A model generated the notes under the pieces. It worked only from the letters and a program-made list of their open reading frames with translations. It did not search any database and had not been told where the DNA came from. Below are positions 47,901-59,000 of a stretch of 64,000 nucleotides of DNA, in pieces (the stretch's first letter is position 1; every line of letters starts with the position of its first letter). This DNA comes from Anthopleura xanthogrammica (Eukaryota; Cnidaria; Anthozoa; Actiniaria; Actiniidae): assembly GCA_964019055.1 (NCBI GenBank), contig OZ025213.1, positions 1,679,269-1,743,268 of the forward strand, in the 5' to 3' direction. The translations under genes and the position numbers were made by a program.

Positions 47901-50314
47901 GGTGGTTCAGCTGGGTAAAAATATGTAAAAAATCCATGAGAGTCAATGGTAGCTTCTGTCTGGACCCTGATAAATGCTTGTCCACTGTAGATGACAATCT
48001 TAGGCCATATGGATGGTACTCCACAGAATTTGGCCCTCAGTGTCGATTTGTTGGAATGTTTGTGTAATTCAAACAGTTGTACACTGTTATTTTCACATCC
48101 AGGTGGTAAATGAAGATAGGTTATATGAATAAGCAAAGAACCTGAAGGATTGCCGAATTTCCTCTGGCATTGAGTCCTTGACAAGGGTTGTTCTGTTTTA
48201 ATGAAATCTTTCGTCATGTATCTATTATTGCCTCTTTTAATGCAATCATCCTCTGCACAAAAATGGGACAATAAATATATGAGTAAATTGTCATGAAGCC
48301 TGTGAAAAATTGCTCCAGTGCTTTATATTCAGACATGTCAAATTTAAACCCACACAATTCAAAGGCAAAAGTAATGCAAAAATTATCACCCTCATCTTCT
48401 CTCTTCACATAATTGCAGTGGCAGCTTGCTTTTTTTACAAAAATATACTGATTTCCCTAAAGCTCTTTCATCTCTCTGATAAAGATTGTGACCCCTACTT
48501 GACCAATGATGTTTGTTATTTCACCCCAACAACTTACCACTTGCTTGAATTTGAAGAACAGAACTGAAATTTGAAGACTTCAATTGAAAAGACAACCCAA
48601 CGTCAGAGGTAAATGATGATCCTCCTCCTGGTTCTTGGCAAAGATTATGTTTCAGCTTACTAGCTGAGCCATAAGGCCCATTAAAGATAGAAACACTTCC
48701 TGTTCTACAGAAAAGGTTATTTTTTATGTTCAGTGTGATATTCATTAGGATACCCTTTATGCTAGGTGTTATTTTCCAAGTGCAATCTACTTCAGACGGC
48801 AAGTCTGCTCCAGTCGTCAACAGAAATGGAGTTGTCAAGAGGATGTTGTTATTCTCATCATCAGAGTTATTTGCCGAACAGGACTTCCCTAAGTGAAAGA
48901 AAAACATTTAATTAATATCGGACTGGGTTGGGTGAAGGGTGGGATTTGCTTAGCAACCCATACAAGAAATCTGATCCCCCCTCTCTGTTGTTGAATAACA
49001 AATGGCCCCTTCCTTGTTGTATAAATGCTGTGTGACTCAGATTTTTAATGTGTACCCCTTGAGCCTGTTGACCTCCCGCCCCCCCCCCCCCCCACCACAA
49101 ATGCCACACCCCCTCCCCAGCAAAAAATGAATGGTCCTGAAATATTTTGAACACTTTCCAAAATGTCATGATCATTCATATTACCTGGTTTGATGTAGCT
49201 GTATGAAATACGAAAATGCATGCTACCAGTAGCTTCTCCTAACCCTTTTTTCAAATAGAGAGAGATCTTTTGTCCAGATGAATAAATAAAAGGTACAGAA
49301 TTATTTTCTTTTAGTTTTGATTCTCCAGCAGTGACGTTGATGATGAGTGGACTAGAAGCTTTTGCACCATCATGGATTTCAAGGTATGAGTGGTTGTTGG
49401 TGGAGTTATTGAACATTGCTTCATTAAAGTACAACTTGATAAGTCTTCCTGGTGGACAGGTGAGAATCCAGATGCATGAAGAATTTGCTGGGATCCAGTC
49501 TGGATAGTTAGGGCTGGTGAGATTCCCAGATGATGTTGTATTGTGCATAGTGATTTCAATTCCAGTGTCATTACATCCTAGTGGATAAAAATTAATCAGC
49601 ATTAAATTCTGGAACAAGCTTCCTGGAAATTAATCCATTCCTCTCTTCCTCAACACACACATACACACATCCATGTACACACAAGATAACAACAACAACA
49701 ACAACAACAAAAACAAAAACTGTCAGGCAGATGCCCCCAACCAATCAGAAAGCAACGTTTATGACAGTAATGTTATGATATTACATTTGAACAAGATGTA
49801 CAAGCTACGTATACTGACCTGCAACATTTGATGCTATTGTAAGTGAGACACTTGCTGTTGAGGAATAAGAATACAATATTCAGTCATAGTTAGAAAATTG
49901 TCTCCTTTCGTTTTAAATGAACTACAGTAAAACATTGCCAATTCTTAAATTCCTCAATAAAAAAACTTTAATTTGGCGAAGATCTACATCCTGTATGGTT
50001 CCATTACTGTAAAATGGCGCTGTTTTCAGTGTTAACATTCTGTATGAATTCGTATATGTGAAGATATCGTAGTTTATTTATAACTAATGCATTTTTCGAA
50101 GCGATAAAAATCGAGGTAGCCAATATGAGGATTGAATAAGATAGAAAAACCTAAAAGTAGACATGACAACGATTCGAACACAGGGGCATGCATCGAGCAA
50201 GGTCCTTCCTTATCATTACGAGTAAAAGACAGGAGAAAAAATATTCCTGTACTTACATAGAAGACTCAGAAACACAGCAACATTCCAGTTAGTCCATATT
50301 TTACACTGAGCCAT
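44982..50314 (-). CDS. CUB-domain type I membrane protein, copy 2, 590 aa, short tail
   Basis: Exons: 50257-50314, 49819-49854, 49185-49577, 48538-48888, 47896-48252, 46334-46584, 45574-45736, 44982-45145 (1773 nt). The signal peptide is MAQCKIWTNWNVAVFLSLL; four CUB-type modules match copy 1 (NYPDWIPANSSCIWILTCPP; DCTWKITPSI; RTQCQRKFGNPSG; CSEYNSPEQN with GFSIIYEVVP). The membrane segment is YIGVLIGVGCLLVAGITF. The cytosolic tail ends ELHPLLT after about 25 residues. Beyond the stop, decayed sequence still resembles the copy 1 tail (EDQPYPWF, PGTTIM), so the tail with its PPxY motif was lost here. The fourth CUB module has a 3-aa insertion (SPGTSPSDG region). The intron before its last CUB exon has a TTCC microsatellite. 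Confidence 0.85.
45310..45440 (+). repeat. 18-bp minisatellite, short array in CUB copy 2
   Basis: About seven units of CACCCCTTACACCCAAACA in the last intron of copy 2. The same unit is expanded to over 50 copies at the matching place in copy 3. Confidence 0.9.
46227..46298. repeat. TTCC tetranucleotide microsatellite
   Basis: About 17 uninterrupted TTCC units, 36 bp from the exon end at 46334. Confidence 0.95.
47110..47830 (-). repeat. tRNA-derived SINE with 57-bp tail repeats
   Basis: Read on the minus strand from 47830: GGTAGTGTAGCAGTATACGT, then GGGTCTTGGGTTCAATTCC (Pol III B-box-like), a middle with CTCCCTTGATTTGAGGG, and five 57-bp units (CCTGAAACAACCTCTGGGCT ...) at 47110-47395. Related copies are at 38590-38930, 58940-59280 and 27235-27470. 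Confidence 0.65.
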
Positions 50315-50381
50315 CGCTTTTAACCGACATAAAACACTAAACCATCACCCACCAGCTGTGTTATGTCGACGCCATGTTTTG

Positions 50382-53300
50382 AATGATGAAGAGTTCTCTA
50401 CCGGCCATTAGGGCCTGGACACTAATTAGATACCGCTGACCGGCTCAGTAGGAGCGGCCATTTTGTTTTACGATAAGGTTACGTTTGTAGTAGAGGAATA
50501 AATCTAGGACTTCTCAATACCATCACCTTATTACTCGGGGTTCCTGTGGAACCACCGAGTCTTAAAATGCAGGCCGTTCTTCGTCGTATTTGGTCGCCAA
50601 AAGGGCGGTCATAGTCCCAGGCGTTCCTAGCTGAGTCGCTGGGAACTGGGGGTGAGAATCATAACCGCATGCTAATGATCTCCTTCTGCTTCGGTTCGTC
50701 GTACTATAAACTTTACGGAATTCTGTGTCGTATGAAGATATCTTTGGAAAGTGCTATGTCATATAATACGATCATCCCACATACAAATGGACTCGCCATT
50801 CGTGGTAGGCCCACACTAAAAGATGTAGAGGCTTTTCGGAACGGGTCGGTCCACGAATCTTATAGCTCGAAAGCGTTGAAATCTCTGAAAAGAAATGAAC
50901 TATATTTGAGCACAAACCTCGAAAAGACTGACAAAACTATGACTAGTGAGCTTAACTCAACAGAAAACTATGACGCTGAAATCAACTTCTCGGAAGTTGA
51001 GAAAAACGAAAATCTCCTTGAGCAGAACTTCGAAGATGAAGCAAACAACAAGCAAATCGCCATATTGGATAAAGAGTATACTCAGCGAAGTGATTTGGAA
51101 AGTAAATATCTAAGTTTAATTTTCTTGTTAAATATCCTGATTCATTTGTTTGTTTTTGTTTTATTCAATAGTCGTAAAATACGATTTGATTTTGCACAAA
51201 TAATCATTTGTATTATCGTACAAGCGATTGTGAATATTGGTTTGTACTACATATGGACTTGCACGTGCTTAGTAGAAAACGTGGTAAATACTCTTGGTGA
51301 CTGTGACATACTAGAAAAAGTTACTCATTTTACAAATGTACATGAACATAATGATGTTTTAGTGTCAATAAAGGTACAAGAATTCAGATCTCGTTATGCA
51401 AAGTATGTATTTCATAATTGTAGTCGTGTTGTATGTGATTGTCATGGCTTTCGACGTGATCGTGAACCAAGCAGGATACCAGTGAACAGATTAAAACGTG
51501 TCTTTCAGAAAAACAGAAAACTACGGACTTATGTATGCAGAAGTTTAAGTAAAAACACGCCTAAGTCATCGAAAGTTCATCGTGTTATTAAAAATATTGC
51601 AACGAGAAAGAAAAGTACACAGTACAAAACAGGTATCCGATTCGTACAAAAAATGAGAAGGAAACCAATATTTAGAACAAGAAAAGTTAACTCTTCAATG
51701 AGATATGTTTACAATTCCAGTACAGATAAATATAGGAATAAATATCTCAAATACGTAAGGTGGTTTTCGTGTAATTTCTCATATAGCGAGTATAAGGGTT
51801 TAGATCATAAAAGCAACTGTGCAAATTACAAGCTTTGTAATGATATAGAGAAAAACCCAGGTCCTGTCACCCACCATGTTGATGCTAGTAAAACAGTAAG
51901 TGCAGCATATAGTCAAGGGGATGTTGTTATATTTGGACAAAATGCAGGGCAACAATGTGTGGCAATGAGTTTATGTGCTTTAATATATCACCAAATGAAA
52001 GGGATAACCAACCCTGATGACTTGAAAGAAATCATGCATATTGGGAATCAATTGTATAGCAGTTTGTCACAGCTTGCACGACAATCGTTTTTACTGCTAA
52101 CAGAATTACCAGCAATGCTTACAGTGTCAGAGGAAAATTACCAGCTAGATTACAGTGAAAGTTATACTGGTGATGTTCATGGTGAGTCTACCATTGAAGG
52201 ATATCAATACTGCATGGGCATGAAAAGAGCTTTTGAATCATTGCTAACAGAACAATACAGCTCATTTATTCTAACAGTTGGTTGTATTGCTGTCAGTATT
52301 ATTTACTGTACTGATAATGGCCATTTTAAAGTGTTTGACTCTCATGCTAGAGATGTTTATGGTAAGAGTCATCCTCAAGGGACATGTGTATTATTAGATA
52401 TATCATCTATAGAGAATTTAGTGCAATACTTTCAAGGTTTATATGGAGCAACTGATCTTTATGAATTAAAAGGTCTAAAAATTACAAAATATGACATTGC
52501 AACAAGCAACAGTGTAAAAGACATAAGTACACCAGATCAACACAACTGTTCCAAAGAGCAATGTTTTGCAACAGCTCTTTATTCAATATGTTACTCAATC
52601 ATTTCACCTTGTAGTTACTGGAACTCAAATACTTTAGATGCAATCATTAAAAATGGATCTCAGCTTCACAATACAATAGATAATGAAACTTGTTTAACAC
52701 CTGTTGAACTTGACAGTGTTAACATTTTTGGCACTAACATAAATGTAAACATTAATGAGATAAGTCACAGAGAACTACATAATTCAACTGAAAGCAGGAT
52801 ATCTTTACAGACCTTGATTTTAAGGAACCACAGTGGAAAAACAGGATTTTTATGATGGACTTCAAGTTGTTACTGTATAATTTGTATTTATCAACAAAAT
52901 AAAAATAAAAGTCTCGCGTACCACAAAGGAAATGGGCTTCCAACCATCGAAATTATGTATGATTAACAGCTTCACGCCTGCATGCAGTGAACTGGATTCT
53001 CTGTGCTTTGACGTTTTTGTCCACAGGGAGCCCAACTTACATAATAGTAAAAATATGAACGCTACTGATATCTGACACTAAGCTGCCCCCGCTTTGATTT
53101 ATTACCTTTTAAACATGCTGGAAAATACGTTTACTTGTCTTAAATAGAGACTGAGATGAAATATTAGAGAAGGAAAGTATACCCTCTTCAGTCAGTTACC
53201 AAATACCGACATCCTTTCCCTTCTCCCTCCCCACTTCCCTTCTTCTCCGGTAAGCTGATAAAAATGATGTAATTATAATATACAGTAGAGAAAAAAATCG

Positions 53301-53674
53301 AAAATTTATTTTATCTCCATTGGCCGTTTTACTATCGGGGACGCTTTAAAATTTGAACAAAAGATTTTGCTACGGAAAAAAAACATTCTTCATACAGCGT
53401 TACCAAAAATTTTAAAAACATCACAGCCCATCGCCACCACGCAAATCACGTGGTCCCTTAACGAAACCCGAGTTAACGCTTCATTAGCGTCTAGTTCATG
53501 TAAGTTTACTAGTGATTATAATGTTTAGTTATTTATCAGACATTTATCCATATAACTTCAGTTTGTAACGCGATTAATTTAGCTTAGATTCGCTATATTT
53601 GTATTGTAGGATTCTTACATCGTTGTAGAATTAAATACCCAATCTGACATCGAGAAGCGTCTTTCTTCAAATGA
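50382..53674 (+). mobile_element. 3.28-kb insertion with TG...CA ends, 5-bp target duplication and one long ORF
   Basis: The element is 50387-53669. AATGA flanks it on both sides (50382-50386, 53670-53674). The 5' flank of CUB copy 1 has the unoccupied site TTTTGAATGAGGCGCGG near 41511. Termini are TGAAGA and TCTTCA, a 6-bp inverted repeat with the TG...CA form typical of LTR elements; however, I find no long direct or inverted repeat at the two ends. The single large ORF is 50669-52855 and has no reverse transcriptase, integrase or transposase signature. AATAAA occurs near 52898. The class is unresolved: it could be non-autonomous cargo of a retroelement or a DNA transposon with short TIRs. 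Confidence 0.75.
50669..52855 (+). CDS. 728-aa ORF: two membrane segments, 2A skipping motif, two cysteine-protease-like modules
   Basis: Single-exon and the only long plus-strand gene. Residues 1-145 are hydrophilic with IRGRPTLKDV near residue 45-55. Two hydrophobic segments lie at roughly 149-167 and 176-197. A Lys/Arg-rich region covers about 255-370. Residues 392-399 are DIEKNPGP, fitting the 2A consensus D-V/I-E-x-N-P-G-P, at which ribosomes skip a peptide bond before the last Pro. The next module has GQQCVAMSLCALIY (Cys430) and GHFKVFDSHARD (Asp557, His559), the spacing of OTU/papain-like or herpesvirus-tegument-type (C76-like) cysteine proteases found in some animal transposon proteins. 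A second, weaker module starts at HNCSKEQCFATALYSICYSI (Cys632) and ends without the His part. If 2A works, an N-terminal membrane/basic protein of about 398 aa and a protease of about 330 aa would be released. Function is inference. Confidence 0.75.
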   Translation: MLMISFCFGSSYYKLYGILCRMKISLESAMSYNTIIPHTNGLAIRGRPTLKDVEAFRNGSVHESYSSKALKSLKRNELYLSTNLEKTDKTMTSELNSTENYDAEINFSEVEKNENLLEQNFEDEANNKQIAILDKEYTQRSDLESKYLSLIFLLNILIHLFVFVLFNSRKIRFDFAQIIICIIVQAIVNIGLYYIWTCTCLVENVVNTLGDCDILEKVTHFTNVHEHNDVLVSIKVQEFRSRYAKYVFHNCSRVVCDCHGFRRDREPSRIPVNRLKRVFQKNRKLRTYVCRSLSKNTPKSSKVHRVIKNIATRKKSTQYKTGIRFVQKMRRKPIFRTRKVNSSMRYVYNSSTDKYRNKYLKYVRWFSCNFSYSEYKGLDHKSNCANYKLCNDIEKNPGPVTHHVDASKTVSAAYSQGDVVIFGQNAGQQCVAMSLCALIYHQMKGITNPDDLKEIMHIGNQLYSSLSQLARQSFLLLTELPAMLTVSEENYQLDYSESYTGDVHGESTIEGYQYCMGMKRAFESLLTEQYSSFILTVGCIAVSIIYCTDNGHFKVFDSHARDVYGKSHPQGTCVLLDISSIENLVQYFQGLYGATDLYELKGLKITKYDIATSNSVKDISTPDQHNCSKEQCFATALYSICYSIISPCSYWNSNTLDAIIKNGSQLHNTIDNETCLTPVELDSVNIFGTNINVNINEISHRELHNSTESRISLQTLILRNHSGKTGFL

Positions 53675-54000
53675 GGCGCGGACTCTTGCATGATCCGAAG
53701 TGCGCGGGAAAAGCGGGAACGGTCCCGAAAACTGCGGGATCGTACGGGAAGCGTTGAAGTTAAGAATAAAATATATCCACAGGAAGCCCAAGCAATGTCT
53801 TTGTAAAAGTAAAGTTTTCAAATATAGGAAAACTCGAAAAAGAAAATAAAAATACAGAAACTCAATTAATATTTAGTGAAACACATTTTAATGACTATTT
53901 GTACGACTCTGTAATATAACCTTCCCAAAATAGTCGCAGAAAATTCAAATGAGTTAGAATTAAAAACGAATACCAGCACTAGAAAGAGCACCTTAACTTT

Positions 54001-54192
54001 AGTAACCCTACGAAGATTCATTATGTCAGGTGTTATGTTGGCTGAGAAAATGTTTTTTGAAAATAAACAAATTTACAGATGTTTGACCCCCAACCATACA
54101 AATTAACGTCTATAAATTTGTCAATTTTCAAAATAAGTTTTCTCCGCTAATAAAACACCTGACAATAATTAATGAACCTTCGCAGGGTTACT
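54001..54192. mobile_element. Palindromic MITE, second copy
   Basis: AGTAACCCTACGAAGATTCA at the left pairs with CCTTCGCAGGGTTACT at the right. It is orthologous in position to 41811-42000 within the duplicated flank. Confidence 0.75.
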
Positions 54193-54370
54193 AAAATAAA
54201 GGTGCTCTTTTTTTTTCTAATTTGTTTTTTCACTCAGTTGAATTATTTTAACTCATTTGAATTTTCAGCCACCATTTTGGAGAAGGGGCTTTTAATGCTT
54301 CATATGATTTTTCACATAAAGTCGTTCTTAAGCGATTTTTTGCTATTTCTGTTATTTACTGGCCTTATCA

Positions 54371-54612
54371 TCCTTGGGAACCCTGGGGTAAAATTCTGTC
54401 GCTCGTTTCTCGCTACGAGAAGAAATACCCCTGCGCATGAAGTCTGTTGGAACTTGTTCCGGAAGTCAAATTAAAAATTTTCTGATTGGTTGACCCCAGC
54501 AGATCGACCAATCAGCATGAAGTATAGTTAGACAAAGGAAACAATGTTGTTACAGTGTGACGTGCCTAACCGAGAAACAAGCAAGAGAATTTCAACCCTG
54601 GGTTCCCGAGGA
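54371..54612. mobile_element. TIR element with TCCT-GGGAACCC ends, second copy
   Basis: TCCTTGGGAACCCTGGGGTA and ACCCTGGGTTCCCGAGGA are inverted ends, matching 42206-42451. Confidence 0.7.
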
Positions 54613-54802
54613 TGTGTCCTTATTTGCATAAAAGAGAACACATGTTCTCTTGAGACTTTCAAACATGATTTTAATTTTCCCCCTCACCATTTCAAAACAC
54701 TTTCATTAATTTTACACAATTTTTAATATTTCTCATTTTAAATTATACATATATGAGTACAATATATATAACGGTAGTAAAATACATATAGTATAATATA
54801 TA

Positions 54803-55019
54803 CAGCGACATGCAGAAATTATGATCCTTTTGATATATATACAAGTATATCAAAATTATATCAGAAATTATGGGATATCATCGCTGAAATTTTGGTTTCA
54901 AGTTGCGTATCACTAGGGCATTCTGAAAAAATATCAGAGATGACATCCCATAATTTCTGATATAATTTTGATATACTTGTATATATATCAAAAGGATCAT
55001 AATTTCTGCATATCGCTGT
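54803..55019. mobile_element. Near-perfect hairpin MITE
   Basis: Arms of about 75-80 bp are almost identical inverted copies (GCAGAAATTATGATCCTTTT ... AAAAGGATCATAATTTCTGC), separated by about 60 bp. Few mismatches imply a recent insertion or active arm correction. It is absent from the equivalent stretch near 42650 in copy 1's flank. Confidence 0.8.
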
Positions 55020-56082
55020 AATTTGCATATAATATATGTCATATGTAATATATATAACTTCACGGCAAACTGTCCAATAAAATCTCGCGATATATAATAA
55101 TTTATAATCGACCAATAATGTGTAATAAACATCAGAAATTATGGAAGTCGTCGTCCGTTTCTGTTTTCAAAAAATTGCTTAAGACACATTTATTCAAACA
55201 AGCTTTTAATTTATAAAGTCTTTTACCTAATTATTTCTTGTTTTATTTTTTTAACTATATTTATTTGCATTAATTTTTCTTGTTCATAGTCTTATTGTTA
55301 ATAGCTATATTTTTATTAATTTTACTTGTATATATTATATGTATTAGTCAGCGCTTTGGACATTTAGTGGAATTAAGGCGCTATATAAATATAATAAATT
55401 AAATTAATTAAATGTAACCGCGTGGCCAGGGATTCTGGGTGGTTGCAAAACTATTTTATTACCTAACCCTGCCTTTCCTCATATGGAAACGGGACCAACC
55501 AGCATTATTCTAAAATACAAGATAAATGATACAAAACATGAGCTATTAAACCTTATACCCTATAATAGGCACTACTAGATAATTATAATTTAAGACCTTG
55601 AGGCTAAAATCTATATGAAAGTCCATGATCTAATGCATGGATTATATGTAATTCAGAAAAGGATGATTACATATCCTATAGCCTTGTAAACTTATACTTG
55701 GAATGACTACATAAATAGTGAAAAATCTAAAAAGAAGTATCTTACCAAATAGAAAAAAAAGAGAATAAGAGATGCTCTTGAACATAATAAACTACACAAC
55801 CAGTTGTAAATAGAACCGGAAGTGATATCACACCACGGGCATGAGGAGGCTCATGGGTAATGTTTATCTATGTATATCTAGCACATGGCATGGCACACGA
55901 AGCGAAAACGAAGTGAGCTTCTAGTATATTTTTATGGCAATTACTTGCTCTAAATGCCAAGAAATGCTACCCTAACGAGGTTTACCAATTGAAAGGTGAG
56001 CATAGCTAGTCTAGTTCTTCTCTCACATGGGCTGTGTTTCAGGATTTGACTTCTGTAGGTTGTTATAATTTAATTAAATGCA

Positions 56083-59000
56083 TCAGGTCAGATGGTATGC
56101 ATATGGGGGCTCATTCATTGCATGACCTGTTCTTGTTGTTTTCCATCTTTTCCACCGATAAATGCCAAATGCAATACCAGCAACAAGAAGGCAGCCCACT
56201 CCGATCAGAACACCTTTGACAACCCATGAGAGACCTGGAGATGGGGAAGGAACTAGAAAAAAGGAAAAGTCACTTAAATAGGGCTTCCTTGTATGCCAAA
56301 TTTCCATTTCAGATCATGTGTTATTCCTAGAGTATAACTTTGTTTAATATTTGTGCATGAGAAGATATTTGAATATGGATACATACAACTCAAACAAAAA
56401 AGAATGGCATATAGTCTGAAATGCAAAAATACTGCATCTAATTTCGTCCCTTACGATAAACACACTAATTACACCCCAAACATACCCCTTATGAACAAAC
56501 ACACCCCTACACCCAAACACACCCCTTACACCAAAACACACCCTTACACCCAAACACACCCCTTACACTCAAACACACCCCTTACATCCAAACACACCCC
56601 TTACACTCAAACACACCCCTTACACCCAAACACACCCCTTACACCCAAACACACCCCTTACATCCAAACACACCCCTTACACTCAAACACACCCCTTACA
56701 TCCAAACACACCCCTTACACTCAAACACACCCCTTACACTCAAACACACCTCTTAAACCCAAACACACCCCTACACCCAAACACACCCCTTACACCCAAA
56801 CACACCCCTTACACCCAAACACACCCCTTACACTCAAACACATCCCTTACATCCAAACACACCCCTTACACTCAAACACACCCCTTACACCCAAACACAC
56901 CCCTTACACCCAAACACACCCCTTACATCCAAACACACCCCTTACACTCAAACACACCCCTTACACCCAAACACACCCCTTACACCCAAACACACCCCTT
57001 ACATCCAAACACACCCCTTACACCCAAACACACCCCTTACACCCAAACACACCCCTTACACCCAAACATACCCCTTACACCCAAACACACCCCTTACACA
57101 CAAACACACCTCTTAAACCCAAACACACCTCTTAAACCCAAACACACCTCTTAAACCCAAACACACCCCTTACACTCAAACACACCCCTTACATCCAAAC
57201 ATACCCCTTACACCCAAACACACCCCTTACATCCAAACATACCCCTTACACCCAAACATACCCCTTACACCCAAACACACCCCTTACACCCAAACATACC
57301 CCTTACACCCAAACACACCCCTTACACCCAAACACACCCCTACACCCAAAATCACCCCTAACACCGTACCCAAACACACCCCTTAAACCCAAACACACCC
57401 CTACACCCAAACACACCCCTAACACCGTAGCCAAACACATCCCTTAAACCCAAACACACCCCTACACCCAAACACACCCCTTACACCCAAACACACCCCT
57501 TACACCGTACCCAAATGCATGTTTGCCAGATTTGCCTAGATCTCATGACAGCAGCAATGGCAGGGGGCAGGAAATTTGTATATTTTACAATAACTAAAAG
57601 TGCTAAAAAAGGAATTGAGGCACTACCACCCTCCCCTCCCAAAGAAAATGTTATTTCTTACCAATCGGAACAACTTCATAATTTATCAAGAAGCCATCAT
57701 TCTCGGCTTAATAGGGCTTCAGAGTGGACTTATTAAATGTTATTTTAATTAAATCAATTAGCTAAAGAAAAAAGGGTCCTCAAGTAAATGATCAAAGTGC
57801 TACTATCCCCTCCTAAACCTTTATACTTACCAATCGCGATCGGCACTACATCATAACTGATCGAGAAGCCATAATTCCCAGTGTACAGAGGTGTGGATAC
57901 AAAAGTTATGTTCACACTTTTTGCTTCACCAGAATAAACAACAGAAGGATCACCAGTAGCCTTGCAGTATCTCTGTACTTTTCCATTACCAAAGTCAAGC
58001 TTAGAAGACAAAAATAAAATAAAATAAAGAAATGTGTTGCATTTAATCATAGACATAAAAACCTAAATGATTCAGATGAATTGAATCGATTGTGTGTATA
58101 TCAATTATGTTCGAGCCCCAGCTCGGGCCAGATCATATGTGAGTTGAGTTTATTTGATGTGTTGTTCTCTCCTGTGCCACGAGGGTTTTCTCTGGGTACT
58201 CCAGTTTCCTCCCTCCGTAAAAATCAACATCCCAGTTGAGTTGTATACATAGAATATATAATGTAGTGGTAGTGTGTGTGAGTGACAGTGGGCCAAATTG
58301 GAAACAAGTATTAAGTAACCGAATTTGAATCCCACTATAAAAAAAATTTTATTTATTATTTATTATTATGTATAGAAATACTGACTATGCCACCCAGTAC
58401 TGAGGATGCAGGTATCTCATGGAGAATGGGAGTATTTCCGGTACCCACCATCTTCACGCATGTCATCAAAATAGGGTCCAAACTTTGGACCACTGTCCAT
58501 GAATAAATTATCCAAAAGATACAGCAGCACATAAGCTACCTTAACATGATGGGGGTATTTCCAGTACCCACCACCTAGCTCCATGTTTATCAACAAAATA
58601 GGGTCCCTATTTTGAACCACTGTTACAGCAGAAGGCAACTTACCTGAACATGATCTTGGGCACAATCCTTGTCATATCCATCGGAGAAGCCAAATTTGAG
58701 AAATTTCATTTTAATTTGTTCTTTCTCAGTTACATTGGTTGGTCGAATTATCCATCTGCATATCATCCCAGGGGGGTAGGGGAAGTTATCTATAAAAGCA
58801 ATTACTGAAGTGATATAACCTTCACGAGCAGTCCTTATAAGGTTTGCATTTCGTTCTGGACTATTGTACTCTGAGCAATGCTGTGAATCTAAAGGAAAAA
58901 GAAATCATACACAAGATAAAACTGTGGGTTACAATGATGATATGAACCCTGAAACAACCTCTGAGCTGATCTAAGTCAGGGCACAGCTAACTCACAGATA

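Larger units (their letters stand above)
53675..56082. other. Intergenic region between the mobile insertion and CUB copy 3
   Basis: It continues the flank that follows 41511 in copy 1: CCACAGGAAGCCCAA near 53775, hairpin element 54001-54192, TIR element 54371-54612. It also holds the near-perfect hairpin 54803-55019 and AT-rich non-coding DNA (55130-55980), with no exon recognised. Confidence 0.7.

Noticed and set aside
50387..53669. Complete LTR retrotransposon
   Set aside because: Ends are TG...CA with a 5-bp duplication, but comparing the first and last several hundred bases by eye gives no long direct repeat, and no RT or integrase is present.
41479..53821. Minus-strand frames with LQRHCLGFLWI upstream of the CUB genes
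   Set aside because: Two copies exist (41479-41670, 53615-53821) but the sequence after the shared start diverges through indels and one copy is separated from its gene by the mobile insertion; treated as duplicated non-coding flank containing the 15-mer.
56353..57135. 260-codon open frame with Thr/Pro/His-rich repeats
   Set aside because: It is the translation of the 18-bp minisatellite; the unit length is a multiple of three, so the frame stays open by composition alone.
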